This document shows, in pieces, positions 1 to 7,142 of a stretch of 16,255 bases of DNA (positions are counted from its first letter, which is position 1; the number at the start of each line of letters is the position of its first letter). The position numbers and the translations under genes are program-made. The notes below the pieces were generated by a model. It ran no database searches. It was not told where the DNA came from and was given only the letters and a program-made list of their open reading frames with translations. This stretch comes from Gammaproteobacteria bacterium (GTDB lineage Bacteria > Pseudomonadota > Gammaproteobacteria > GCA-001735895): the NCBI GenBank assembly GCA_003231795.1, contig QIJI01000074.1, positions 1-16,255 on the forward strand, given 5' to 3'.

Positions 1-1
1 A

Positions 2-337
2 TTATCCGATCCGCGGCAAAACCAGGATATTCGCGCGGCGATTGAGTCCCTGGCGCAAACTACCATTGCCAATCAATCGATGCACTTTTCTGATTTTGCC
101 AACATCATGGTTTTGATCGCGATGGATTTCGACCAGCTGTATCGCATTTATGTCGGCAAGAACGTATTGAACTTTTTCCGTCAGGATCACGGTTACAAAG
201 ATGGCAGTTACATCAAGGTATGGACTGGCCGGGAAGACAATGAACACCTCGCGGAACTACTGGGCGAGCTTGACAGCAACAGTTCAGGATTCCGCGATGA
301 CGTTTATCAGGGTCTGGCCGCGCGTTATCCGGGTTAA
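2..337 (+). CDS. Dimeric dUTPase (dUTPase_2 family), C-terminal part, 5' end cut by window
   Basis: The open frame runs from the window edge to TAA at 335-337 and gives the last 111 residues of a protein. The C-terminal half carries a block reading roughly YVGKNVLNFFRQDHGY, then KDGSYIKVW and GREDNEHLAELL. I recognise this as typical of the all-alpha dimeric dUTP diphosphatases of gammaproteobacteria, which are MazG-like and unlike the trimeric E. coli Dut. The family hydrolyses dUTP to dUMP and pyrophosphate in the cytoplasm, keeping uracil out of DNA and supplying dUMP for thymidylate. The catalytic metal-binding Glu/Asp residues of the family lie in the N-terminal part, which is outside the window, so activity cannot be judged. 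The gene ends convergently against the phosphate transporter, with a hairpin between them. The family assignment is by motif recall. Confidence 0.8.
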   Translation, partial: LSDPRQNQDIRAAIESLAQTTIANQSMHFSDFANIMVLIAMDFDQLYRIYVGKNVLNFFRQDHGYKDGSYIKVWTGREDNEHLAELLGELDSNSSGFRDDVYQGLAARYPG

Positions 338-341
338 CACT

Positions 342-397
342 GTCATCCCGTGGTCGCGTACGTGGAAGTACGCGGGCGGGCCAAGCTGCGGTATGAC
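342..397. repeat. REP-like palindromic element between convergent genes
   Basis: Outer arms GTCATCCCG (342-350) and CGGTATGAC (389-397) are complementary with one mismatch. Inside them a perfect 7-bp hairpin forms from CGCGTAC (355-361) and GTACGCG (368-374) around a 6-nt loop. The element fills nearly all of the 63-bp gap between the stop codons of the dUTPase and phosphate transporter genes. The GTCATCCC boundary is shared, in inverted orientation, with the element at 10041-10077. It may act as a bidirectional terminator or mRNA-stabilising hairpin. No clear T-tract follows on either strand. Confidence 0.55.
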
Positions 398-400
398 CCG

Positions 401-1651
401 TTAGCCGAAAATACCCTTGAAGAAGTAAAAGAAAAAGATCGACAGCAATGCCCCTGCGGGTAAAGTAATGATCCACGACATGAAGATGTTTCCAACCACT
501 CCCAGATTGAGCGCTCCGATACCGCGAGCAAATCCAACGCCGAGTATGGCACCCACCAGGGTGTGTGTTGTGGAAATGGGTAATCCGGTTCCCGAAGCGA
601 TAACGACTGTAGTTGAAGCTGCGAGCAGGCAGGCAAAACCACGACTCGGCGTCAGTTCAGTGATTTTCTGACCGACTGTTTCAATAACTTTTCTACCGTA
701 CATGGCCAGTCCAAGTACGATACCGATACCTCCCACTAGTAGCACCCAGGCAGGCGTTGCTGATTCTTGCGCTACGGCACCTCCACTAGCGATGCTGATG
801 ATTGCTGCCATCGGGCCGACCGCATTGGCAACATCGTTCGAGCCATGAGCAAATGCTATGGCACAGGCCGTAACGATCATCAGTATCGCAAATATTTTCT
901 CAACATTGGCGAAGTGAAAGTCCTTATCGTCAGAAGGGTCGATCTTGATGCGTGAAATATAATATTTACCAATGACCATGGTGATCAGGCCCACTACAAC
1001 AGCAATCATATAATTTTGCCCATCGGCCAGCTCGAGACCGATGTGCTTCAAACCCTTGAACAAGGTCACCAGTGCGATCATAAATCCGGTTGCAAAAATG
1101 TAGGCGGGTACGTATTTTTGGGCATTGGCGATAGGATTATCGGTATTAAGAATCAATTTCTGCACGCTTCTGAACAGAAAGAATGCAAGTGCTCCGGAAA
1201 TTAAAGGCGATACCACCCAGCTCGCGGCGATATAGCCTACCTTTCCCCATTTCACTGCATCCGGGCCGAGGCCGACAATAGCAAAGCCGACAATGGCACC
1301 TACAATGGTGTGGGTAGTCGAAACAGGCCAGCCATTGTTTGAAGCAATTAGTAACCACAAACCGGCTGCAGTTAATGACGCCAGCATTCCGAATATTATA
1401 AGTTCTGGAGATTGCGCTACCACGCCACTGTCGATGATTCCTTTTCTGATAGTCGAGGTAACTTGTCCTCCTGCGAGAAAGGCCCCGGCAAACTCGAAAA
1501 TACCAGCAATAATGACAGCCTGTCTGATGGTTAATACTTTCGAACCGATAGCAGTTCCCATCGCATTGGCGACGTCATTTGCCCCGATACCCCAGGCCAT
1601 GAAGAGGCCCAGCGCGCCAGCAAGAATGATGTATACGGTTGCCTGATCCAT
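401..1651 (-). CDS. Inorganic phosphate transporter, PiT family
   Basis: This 416-residue, very hydrophobic protein shows the internal duplication of PiT carriers. The first half has GANDVANAMGT at residues 23-33 and PVSTTHT further on. The second half has HGSNDVANAVGP and PISTTHT. PiT proteins take up phosphate, usually as a metal-phosphate complex or with a coupling cation, at low affinity across the inner membrane. About ten membrane segments are visible, split by a more polar central stretch (IKIDPSDDKDFHF) that should be the cytoplasmic loop between the two repeats. The length fits the short bacterial PiT type, shorter than E. coli PitA. It lies 31 bp downstream of a DUF47/PhoU-like gene on the same strand, a common pairing that suggests one transcript. 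I see no Pho box I could defend. Confidence 0.93.
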   Translation of the reverse strand: MDQATVYIILAGALGLFMAWGIGANDVANAMGTAIGSKVLTIRQAVIIAGIFEFAGAFLAGGQVTSTIRKGIIDSGVVAQSPELIIFGMLASLTAAGLWLLIASNNGWPVSTTHTIVGAIVGFAIVGLGPDAVKWGKVGYIAASWVVSPLISGALAFFLFRSVQKLILNTDNPIANAQKYVPAYIFATGFMIALVTLFKGLKHIGLELADGQNYMIAVVVGLITMVIGKYYISRIKIDPSDDKDFHFANVEKIFAILMIVTACAIAFAHGSNDVANAVGPMAAIISIASGGAVAQESATPAWVLLVGGIGIVLGLAMYGRKVIETVGQKITELTPSRGFACLLAASTTVVIASGTGLPISTTHTLVGAILGVGFARGIGALNLGVVGNIFMSWIITLPAGALLSIFFFYFFKGIFG

Positions 1652-1682
1652 AGATATGCCCTGGTCAAATCAAAAACAGAGT

Positions 1683-2360
1683 TTATTTGGCGAGCAATAG
1701 CTCGACGCGACTGCCGATACGTTGGGAAATGTCGGCGACTTCACCTATACCTTCGATAACTTTGTAATAAAACATGACATCTACCGGTGGTAGGTCTTTT
1801 TCGGCTTTTAGCAATACGGCGCGAATTTTGATCTGTAATTTATCGGTATCTTTTTCGATTACATCGAGTTCGTTGATGATTGAAGCAACCACTTTCACTT
1901 CGCGTCCGACAAAGCCGGCTTCGACCAGCTCATCGAGTTGGTTGATGACTTTATGTGCTTTGCGGCTGGCATTTTCACAACGTTTAACAAAATCAGGTAA
2001 AAGCTTGCCAAGTTGCTCCGGGAAAATCATTTTACGCCCGGTAATCAGGCCGCTGATGTCTTTCGCCTGATTGGCAGCCTGATCCTGTACCAGCAACAGT
2101 TCAAGCAAGTCGCGCCGTGCAACCGGCATGAACAACCCTTTGGGCATTTGCAGACGCAGTTTCTTTTTCAGCGCGTCAGCCTTGTTTTCGAGTTTCCTGA
2201 TTTCTTTGTAGACTTCTTTCGCGGCAGCGTGATCCTGCTTCAGTACGGCTTTGAAAAACGGTGTCAACTGGTGTACACATTGATCAACGATGTCCATGTG
2301 TTCCTGCATCGCCGTGAATGGGGAGTGACTGAAAATTTTGGAAAAATAGTTACGCGCCAT
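1683..2360 (-). CDS. DUF47 / PhoU-like protein (TIGR00153 family), partner of the PiT transporter
   Basis: A soluble, almost entirely helical protein rich in Lys, Glu and Leu. It opens with MARNYFSKIFSHSPF and continues with an MQEHMDIVDQCV-like segment and a KLENKADALKKKLR coiled stretch, the typical layout of the TIGR00153/YkaA-type DUF47 family. Such proteins resemble PhoU and are thought to control a neighbouring PiT carrier. Here the gene lies immediately upstream of one on the same strand (31-bp gap), which supports that role. I chose the ATG at 2358-2360 (225 residues) because it matches the usual family N-terminus and length. An in-frame ATG at 2391-2393 would add 11 residues (MRPNSKPEPLK) with no family support. 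Neither start has a clear Shine-Dalgarno sequence. Confidence 0.88.
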   Translation of the reverse strand: MARNYFSKIFSHSPFTAMQEHMDIVDQCVHQLTPFFKAVLKQDHAAAKEVYKEIRKLENKADALKKKLRLQMPKGLFMPVARRDLLELLLVQDQAANQAKDISGLITGRKMIFPEQLGKLLPDFVKRCENASRKAHKVINQLDELVEAGFVGREVKVVASIINELDVIEKDTDKLQIKIRAVLLKAEKDLPPVDVMFYYKVIEGIGEVADISQRIGSRVELLLAK

Positions 2361-2589
2361 TTTCAAGGGTTCCGGTTTGGAATTAGGGCGCATTTTGCGG
2401 ATTCCGAAATCAATTTCAATACCTATATGTGTCGAGGTACGAAATCAGAAGAATTACTGCAACCGGGCGGGCATATGAATGACCTGAAAATCAAAGGCTT
2501 AGAGTTTAAATCGATGCATCCAATGAAGATTTTACTTTTTTTAATTTCGCTGCAAAAAGGAAAAAGTAGTGTTGAGCGAGATCCGAGTA

Positions 2590-3420
2590 CTAAAGCAGGG
2601 TGATTTGGTGTTTATTAATTGAAATACGCCGCAGCTTGTAAAGCTGACCTAATGCTTTTTTGTAACTTGCCTTGCTGACGCCGAAGGCCTGGTAAATATC
2701 ATCCGGAGGACTCTTGTCAGTCAGGGTCGATAACCCCTCGTTTTGTTGCAAATGCTCGACGATAGCGTCGCTTAACTGGTTACGTTCGATGTGTGACGGT
2801 AACTGCAGCATCAAATCGATTCTACTATCCTGGCGTAACTGTTTTATATAGCCTTGCAACCGCTCCCCGTAGTGGAGCCGCTGGAAAGTCTCGTTGTCGT
2901 ATAGTTGACCTAAATGAGTGCCGTTTACTACCGCCTTGAACCCGAGGTCGCTTTTACTGTAAATCAAAAGGTCAACAGCCTGCCGCGGCTTAAAGTGACT
3001 GGCCTCAATCGATAACCAGTCTTCCAGCCGGGTGGATGCGGCGATTCGATCCGTGTCGGTGTCAACGAACAGGTAGACGGTATAGGAATAACCCTCTTGC
3101 ATCGGTTTTTGCTGTTCGCCAAAAGGAACCAGCAGGTCCTTGGATAAACCCCAGTCCATGAAAGCCCCGAACTTGCTGCTGCCGACTACTTTAAGGTAAG
3201 CACATTGACCAACCTGCGCTTTGGGAGTTTGCGTGGTAGTAATAACACGATCTTCTGAATCGTTGTAGACAAACACGTCAATCTTGTCGTCCACCTGCAT
3301 CGAAGTGGTGACATATTTTTTCGGTAACAGTACTTCACCGTATTGTCCGCCATCGAGAAATGCCCCGATATCGATTAACTTGATGATGCGTAGTGAATTG
3401 TATTGCCCTAGTTGAGCCAT
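2590..3420 (-). CDS. cvfB: CvfB-like S1-domain RNA-binding protein
   Basis: The 276-residue protein matches the CvfB/YitL layout. It has successive S1-like beta-barrel modules (about residues 5-65, 67-135 and 140-210) and a C-terminal winged-helix module (about 220-276). The first two modules share the pattern 'D.GAFLDGG..GEVLLPKKY' and 'KFGAFMDWGLSKDLLVPFGEQ', typical of S1 domains. The C-terminal part contains DDIYQAFGVSKASYKKALGQLYKL, the recognisable winged-helix end. Family members bind RNA and in Staphylococcus affect virulence-factor expression. The role in gammaproteobacteria is not established. The gene follows the glycerophosphodiesterase gene by about 50 bp on the same strand, so they may be co-transcribed. 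The symbol rests on family resemblance only. Confidence 0.8.
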   Translation of the reverse strand: MAQLGQYNSLRIIKLIDIGAFLDGGQYGEVLLPKKYVTTSMQVDDKIDVFVYNDSEDRVITTTQTPKAQVGQCAYLKVVGSSKFGAFMDWGLSKDLLVPFGEQQKPMQEGYSYTVYLFVDTDTDRIAASTRLEDWLSIEASHFKPRQAVDLLIYSKSDLGFKAVVNGTHLGQLYDNETFQRLHYGERLQGYIKQLRQDSRIDLMLQLPSHIERNQLSDAIVEHLQQNEGLSTLTDKSPPDDIYQAFGVSKASYKKALGQLYKLRRISINKHQITLL

Positions 3421-3473
3421 GCGCGGATTGTACTACTGAACGTGATGATTGTGTTGGGCTAGTTGTTCGACCA

Positions 3474-4178
3474 CTAGTTGAACTGCATCATTATCGTGGG
3501 CTGGTCGGTAAATATTCCTGCTACCCCGAAGGCATCGAGTTCAATCGCTCGATCGACATCGTTGACCGTAAATACCAGGCTTGGGATATTCTGTTCGCGC
3601 AATTCTTTTATCAAGTCAAAGTCCAGGTACTCGTCTTTAAAATGCCAGGACCAGGGGTTGATGCTTTTAATCAGGGCCTCGGTATGGATCGGAATACCAC
3701 TACTGATGGGCGCCAACGGCCACTTACAGCCCCGTTGACGTAACTCCAGAATGGCGCGATGGTTGAACGAAGAAATCAGAATCCAGGGTAACCCGGTACT
3801 GGAATCGACTGCCGGATACTGCGCCAGTAGGTCGAGCAACAAATCGAGGTTCTGCAGCGACTTGATTTCGATATTGAGCGGTACTTTGGCCCAGGTCAGG
3901 TCGAGTACCTGGCGTAGCGTCGATATCGCTTCGCCGTTGCGTAAGCGCAGGCTGGAAATGTCAGTCTGATTTTCAAAAATTCCAGATATCCCGCACAACC
4001 GTTGCAGGTCGCGATCGTGAAATACCCACAGTTCTGACGAATGCTCGCGGATATCTATTTCGATGGCGTCGATGCCAATCGATACAGCGTGGCGAATTCC
4101 CTGCAGGCTGTTTTCAAAATATTCACCGGCCGCACCGCGGTGCCCGACGATGTAGAAATCATCACTAAATTTATTCAT
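3474..4178 (-). CDS. Glycerophosphodiester phosphodiesterase family protein
   Basis: The 234-residue protein has the GDPD TIM-barrel signature: GHRGAAGEYFENSL at residues 12-25 (catalytic His13 and Arg14, with Glu22-Asn23), EIDI at 40-43 (metal-binding Glu and Asp), FHD at 53-55 (second catalytic His), IEIK in the middle and GIFTDQP near the C-terminus. The family hydrolyses glycerophosphodiesters from phospholipid turnover to glycerol-3-phosphate and an alcohol. No signal peptide is present, so it should be cytoplasmic. The frame stays open upstream to a TTG at 4256. I prefer the ATG at 4176-4178 because it puts the HRG motif at the normal distance from the N-terminus. No strong ribosome binding site precedes either start. 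The gene is divergent from the Hpt gene. Confidence 0.88.
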   Translation of the reverse strand: MNKFSDDFYIVGHRGAAGEYFENSLQGIRHAVSIGIDAIEIDIREHSSELWVFHDRDLQRLCGISGIFENQTDISSLRLRNGEAISTLRQVLDLTWAKVPLNIEIKSLQNLDLLLDLLAQYPAVDSSTGLPWILISSFNHRAILELRQRGCKWPLAPISSGIPIHTEALIKSINPWSWHFKDEYLDFDLIKELREQNIPSLVFTVNDVDRAIELDAFGVAGIFTDQPTIMMQFN

Positions 4179-4260
4179 TACATTTTTTTGACTATATTGA
4201 ACCGGGCGAAACCTCAAGCTTGAACTATACTCGCGGTGATATGATATTTGAAACAATCTG

Positions 4261-4629
4261 ATGGCAAAATTAGATCCGGATCCCGAAAGTCAGCTAACGC
4301 TGGATGATAATGTGCTGGCACGACTGACCCAGGATATGGGCGAGGATGCGGGGATGGTGATCGAATCTTATGTCGAGTCAATTGACGAATTTCTGGCCGA
4401 TATCGCCAATCGCACCGTACGCACCCCCAGTTCCGATTTGCACCGTTGGGCGCATACGATCAAATCGTCTGCGGCCAGCATAGGTGCGATGCGGCTTGCA
4501 CATCTGGCCGCGCAAATGGAAAATTCCTACCGTGATCGTGTTTCGATCGATGTCGGTGCGCACACACAGGTGATGCAACAGGAATATCAACGTGTCCACG
4601 AAACCCTCGGAAAAATTACCACTCGTTAA
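4261..4629 (+). CDS. Stand-alone Hpt (histidine phosphotransfer) domain protein
   Basis: The 122-residue protein is a single Hpt four-helix domain. The phospho-acceptor motif reads WAHTIKSSAASIGAMRL, making His65 the predicted phosphorylated residue. The following Lys, the small residues and the GA pair match the Hpt consensus (AHxLKGxSxxxGAxxL). Hpt proteins carry phosphoryl groups between receiver domains in multistep phosphorelays in the cytoplasm. No sensor kinase or response regulator lies within the window, so its partners must be encoded elsewhere. The start directly follows the divergent intergenic region, which has a TATACT hexamer at 4226-4231 that could be a -10 box but lacks a good -35. 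There is no obvious Shine-Dalgarno sequence, so the mRNA may be nearly leaderless. Confidence 0.85.
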   Translation: MAKLDPDPESQLTLDDNVLARLTQDMGEDAGMVIESYVESIDEFLADIANRTVRTPSSDLHRWAHTIKSSAASIGAMRLAHLAAQMENSYRDRVSIDVGAHTQVMQQEYQRVHETLGKITTR

Positions 4630-4670
4630 CTTGCTGTCTTTGACATAAGCCGGTAAAAGACCGAAGGGTA

Positions 4671-5354
4671 ATGACTTATTTTCTACTAATCGGCCTGCTG
4701 CTAATTCTCGTTTACGGACCCCAATTATGGGTACGCCGGATACTCAATCGTCATAATCAGATAAGCGAAGCAAATTTTCCGGGATCGGGCGGCGAACTTG
4801 CACGACATTTGCTCGACCGATATGAATTAAACGAGGTCACCGTTGAAGTCACCGATTTCGGCGATCACTACGATCCGGTATTACGCTCGGTGCGGCTGAC
4901 ACGAGACAAGTTTGAAGGCAAAACCCTGACTGCAATTACCGTTGCCGCGCACGAATGCGGTCACGCAATGCAGCATGCTGCACAGGAGCCGATGTTCATG
5001 ATGCGCACACGATTGGCGAGAGCCGCCGTGTGGGCGCAGAAACTGGGTTCATTTCTACTCTTTGTTGCCCCGTTTAGCGTATTGGTCACCAAACTGCCTT
5101 CCGTCGCAGTGCTCAATATTGTCGGTGCATTTCTGATTATGGGTTTTGCGATTGTCATGCACCTGGTGACTTTGCCGGTGGAAATTGATGCCAGTTTTAA
5201 GAAAGCCCTGCCTTTACTGGCTACGGGATATGTAAACAAACAGCAAATGCCGGCGGCGCGCTCCATATTAAAGGCTGCAGCCTGGACTTACGTGGCGGCA
5301 TCACTGTCGTCCCTGCTAAATTTCTGGCGTTGGCTCGCCGTATTGCGGCGTTAA
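4671..5354 (+). CDS. Membrane zinc metallopeptidase, YugP-like (Zn_peptidase_2)
   Basis: The 227-residue protein starts with a membrane helix (residues about 3-18). A soluble segment with DFGDHYDP follows, then the zinc-binding motif AAHECGHAMQH with His94, Glu95 and His98. Two further hydrophobic stretches (about 115-135 and 140-165) precede VEIDASFKKALPLL, whose Glu is a plausible third zinc ligand. This arrangement matches the YugP/DUF-type Zn_peptidase_2 family of integral-membrane metalloproteases. Their substrates are not known. GAAGGG at 4663-4668 is a close ribosome binding site. The gene is 41 bp downstream of the Hpt gene on the same strand and may share its transcript. An alternative family would be HtpX-like M48, but the residues around the zinc motif favour YugP. 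Confidence 0.88.
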   Translation: MTYFLLIGLLLILVYGPQLWVRRILNRHNQISEANFPGSGGELARHLLDRYELNEVTVEVTDFGDHYDPVLRSVRLTRDKFEGKTLTAITVAAHECGHAMQHAAQEPMFMMRTRLARAAVWAQKLGSFLLFVAPFSVLVTKLPSVAVLNIVGAFLIMGFAIVMHLVTLPVEIDASFKKALPLLATGYVNKQQMPAARSILKAAAWTYVAASLSSLLNFWRWLAVLRR

Positions 5355-5477
5355 AAATTCTGCTCCACGTTTCCCATAATTGGGATATTTATCTGATCAA
5401 TCCATTATTTCACAAGCCGGTCCTTTGTCAGGAAATCCATTGCATAAAATCATTTTCATAAATCAGTAATTCAGGGG

Positions 5478-5505
5478 TTGCTAACTTGAATATTAAATGT
5501 ATACA
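5478..5505 (+). promoter_or_regulatory. Predicted sigma-70 promoter of the gntR-led catabolic operon
   Basis: A -35-like TTGCTA (5478-5483) and a -10-like TATACA (5500-5505) are 16 bp apart. Transcription would begin near 5512, leaving a leader of about 24 nt before the ATG at 5536. This position argues against the upstream ATG at 5497 as the real start. The -10 lies inside the operator-like palindrome described next. Inferred from sequence pattern only. Confidence 0.45.
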
Positions 5506-5514
5506 ATATGTATA
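5497..5514. promoter_or_regulatory. Predicted GntR-type operator overlapping the promoter
   Basis: ATGTATACAAT (5497-5507) is centred on the perfect palindrome GTATAC. A second symmetry, TATAC-AATAT-GTATA (5500-5514), is a perfect 5-bp inverted repeat. FCD-type GntR regulators commonly bind GTATAC/TGTATACA-like sites. The site covers the predicted -10 box directly upstream of a GntR gene, so autoregulation is likely, with repression lifted by a metabolite of the operon's pathway. Confidence 0.5.
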
Positions 5515-5535
5515 ACGAATTTATGCAATTTAGGT

Positions 5536-6216
5536 ATGGACAAAGAATTTATTCTTAATGATCTGAAAAAACAGATCCTTACGTTGCAACTGGAACCTGG
5601 TTCGGCGCTTGATGAAGTCAGGTTAAGCGAGCAATACAGGATTTCACGTACTCCGATGCGTGAGATTTTGCGCGGCCTTGCGGGTGAAGGGTATGTCGAA
5701 GTTATCAATAATCGAGGCGCCTACGTATCCTCGATGAATCATAAGGCGTTGCGCGATTTTTTCCTGACTGCGCCGATGATGTACTCGGCTATCGGCAGAC
5801 TGGCCGCAACCAATGCTCAGCCGGAGCAAATTCAGCAGATGCGGGAAATCCAGCAAAATTTCAGCGCCGCCATCGTGTCCGGTTCAAATCAGGATATGGT
5901 TTATCTTAATCAGTGTTTCCATGCGTTGATGGGGGAAATGGCAGACAACCCGTATCTGAAGCCTAGTTACGATCGGTTACTGATTGATCATGCCCGCATC
6001 AGCCAGACTTTTTACCGCCCGCGGGATTCAGTCATGCAAGCGCGCGTCAGCACCGCGGTCGAACATCACGATCAAATGATCGATGCCATCGAAGCCGGTG
6101 ATAGCCAGCGGGTGGTTGATTTGATCGTCGAGCACTGGGCGTTATCACGCGACCTGATTGAATACTTTGTTAAACCCGATGCGCTTGCTTTCTCGATGGA
6201 AGCGGCCAATTCCTGA
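5536..6216 (+). CDS. GntR-family transcriptional regulator, FCD subfamily
   Basis: The 226-residue protein has an N-terminal winged helix-turn-helix (about 4-66), including LSEQYRISRTPMREILRGLAGEGYV and NNRGAYVSS, typical of GntR. A helical FCD ligand-binding domain follows (about 70-210). The likely metal or ligand histidines are His129 (CFHALMGEM), His177/178 (VEHHDQM) and His200 (VEHWALSRDL), with the usual 'Ai.aGD' between the last two. The family acts as dimeric repressors released by small organic acids or related metabolites. It is the first gene of a four-gene run and should control it. I use the ATG at 5536: the in-frame ATG at 5497 lies within the predicted operator and would add 13 residues unlike GntR N-termini. 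The AGG at 5532-5534 is too close to be a good ribosome binding site. Confidence 0.9.
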   Translation: MDKEFILNDLKKQILTLQLEPGSALDEVRLSEQYRISRTPMREILRGLAGEGYVEVINNRGAYVSSMNHKALRDFFLTAPMMYSAIGRLAATNAQPEQIQQMREIQQNFSAAIVSGSNQDMVYLNQCFHALMGEMADNPYLKPSYDRLLIDHARISQTFYRPRDSVMQARVSTAVEHHDQMIDAIEAGDSQRVVDLIVEHWALSRDLIEYFVKPDALAFSMEAANS

Positions 6217-6233
6217 ATTAAAGAGATCTAGAT

Positions 6234-7142
6234 ATGAAATTTGAGGGTATTTATACTCCGGTGGTTACCCCCTACCGGGCGGACTTTAGTATCGACTACG
6301 AGCGACTTGCCGAGATTATCGATTTTCTCGTCGATGCCGGCGTCGCTGGCGTTATCTCGGCGGGTACCACTGGTGAGTACTATGCACAATCGATGGAAGA
6401 ACGCTTTGAGTTGGCCCGGTTCTTTAAAAAGCGGGTTAAGGACCGGGTCTGCTTTATCGTCGGCACCGGCGCATTGCGGACTGAAGAATCGATTGAGTAC
6501 GCCAAAATAGCGTTAGAGGCAGGCGCCGATGCGCTATTAGTGGCATCACCACCTTACTCGTTACCGACCGAGCGTGAAAATGCATTACATGCGCTGGCCA
6601 TCGACCGCGCGGCTAATCTGCCAATCATGTTGTACAACTATCCCGGCCGTATGGGCGTGATGATGGGTGAAGAGTATCTGGATCGCGTTGGTCGTTCGCC
6701 CAATTTTTGTGCGATCAAGGAAAGTTCGGGTGATCCCAATCGAGTTCATCTGTTAGCTCGTGACTATCCGCATATACAGCTTTCCTGTGGCATGGACGAC
6801 CAGGCGCTCGAGTTTTTTGCCTGGGGTGCGAGATCCTGGGTTTGTGCCGGATCAAATTTTGCGCCCGAAATTCATGTTGCCCTGCATAAAGCCTGCGCTA
6901 TTGACGGAAACTTTGACAAGGGTCGCCAGATCATGTCGGCGATGATGCCGTTGATGGGAGTGCTCGAGCAGGGCGGCAAGTTTGTCCAATGCGTCAAATA
7001 CGGCATGACGGCGCGCAATTTACCGTGCGGGCCTCCGCGCAAACCGCTACAGGCATTGAATAAAGACGACAAACGGGCTCTCGAACAGGTAGTACGAGTG
7101 ATGAATACAACATTTGAAAGCATTAAAGAGGGTAAAGTCTAA
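6234..7142 (+). CDS. Dihydrodipicolinate synthase (DapA) family aldolase/deaminase, catabolic type
   Basis: This 302-residue class I aldolase-fold protein has GTTGE at 44-48, YNYPGRMG at 134-141 (Tyr134, the relay tyrosine, and Arg139) and AIKESSGD with the Schiff-base lysine Lys162. The family includes DHDPS, N-acetylneuraminate lyase, sugar-acid dehydratases and the pyrroline-4-hydroxy-2-carboxylate deaminase of hydroxyproline breakdown. Because it sits in a GntR operon with an aldehyde dehydrogenase and an amine or amino acid oxidase, a catabolic role is more likely than lysine biosynthesis. The Arg in YNxPxR resembles DHDPS, so biosynthetic chemistry cannot be excluded from sequence. It begins 17 bp after the regulator and its stop overlaps the next start as TAATG, which suggests translational coupling. 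Confidence 0.9.
   Translation: MKFEGIYTPVVTPYRADFSIDYERLAEIIDFLVDAGVAGVISAGTTGEYYAQSMEERFELARFFKKRVKDRVCFIVGTGALRTEESIEYAKIALEAGADALLVASPPYSLPTERENALHALAIDRAANLPIMLYNYPGRMGVMMGEEYLDRVGRSPNFCAIKESSGDPNRVHLLARDYPHIQLSCGMDDQALEFFAWGARSWVCAGSNFAPEIHVALHKACAIDGNFDKGRQIMSAMMPLMGVLEQGGKFVQCVKYGMTARNLPCGPPRKPLQALNKDDKRALEQVVRVMNTTFESIKEGKV

Noticed and set aside
2013..2603. 196-codon plus-strand open frame across the DUF47 gene and the following gap
   Set aside because: Most of it is antisense to the DUF47 coding region and there is no ribosome binding site. The part in the gap (2394-2589) shows no motif.
5372..5385. Hairpin TCCCA-N4-TGGGA after the zinc peptidase gene as a terminator
   Set aside because: The stem is only 5 bp and no T-run follows, only TATTTAT, so it is not convincing as an intrinsic terminator.
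5497..5535. Upstream ATG as the start of the GntR gene
   Set aside because: It falls within the predicted operator and -10 box and would lie before the expected transcription start. The extra 13 residues do not look like a GntR N-terminus.
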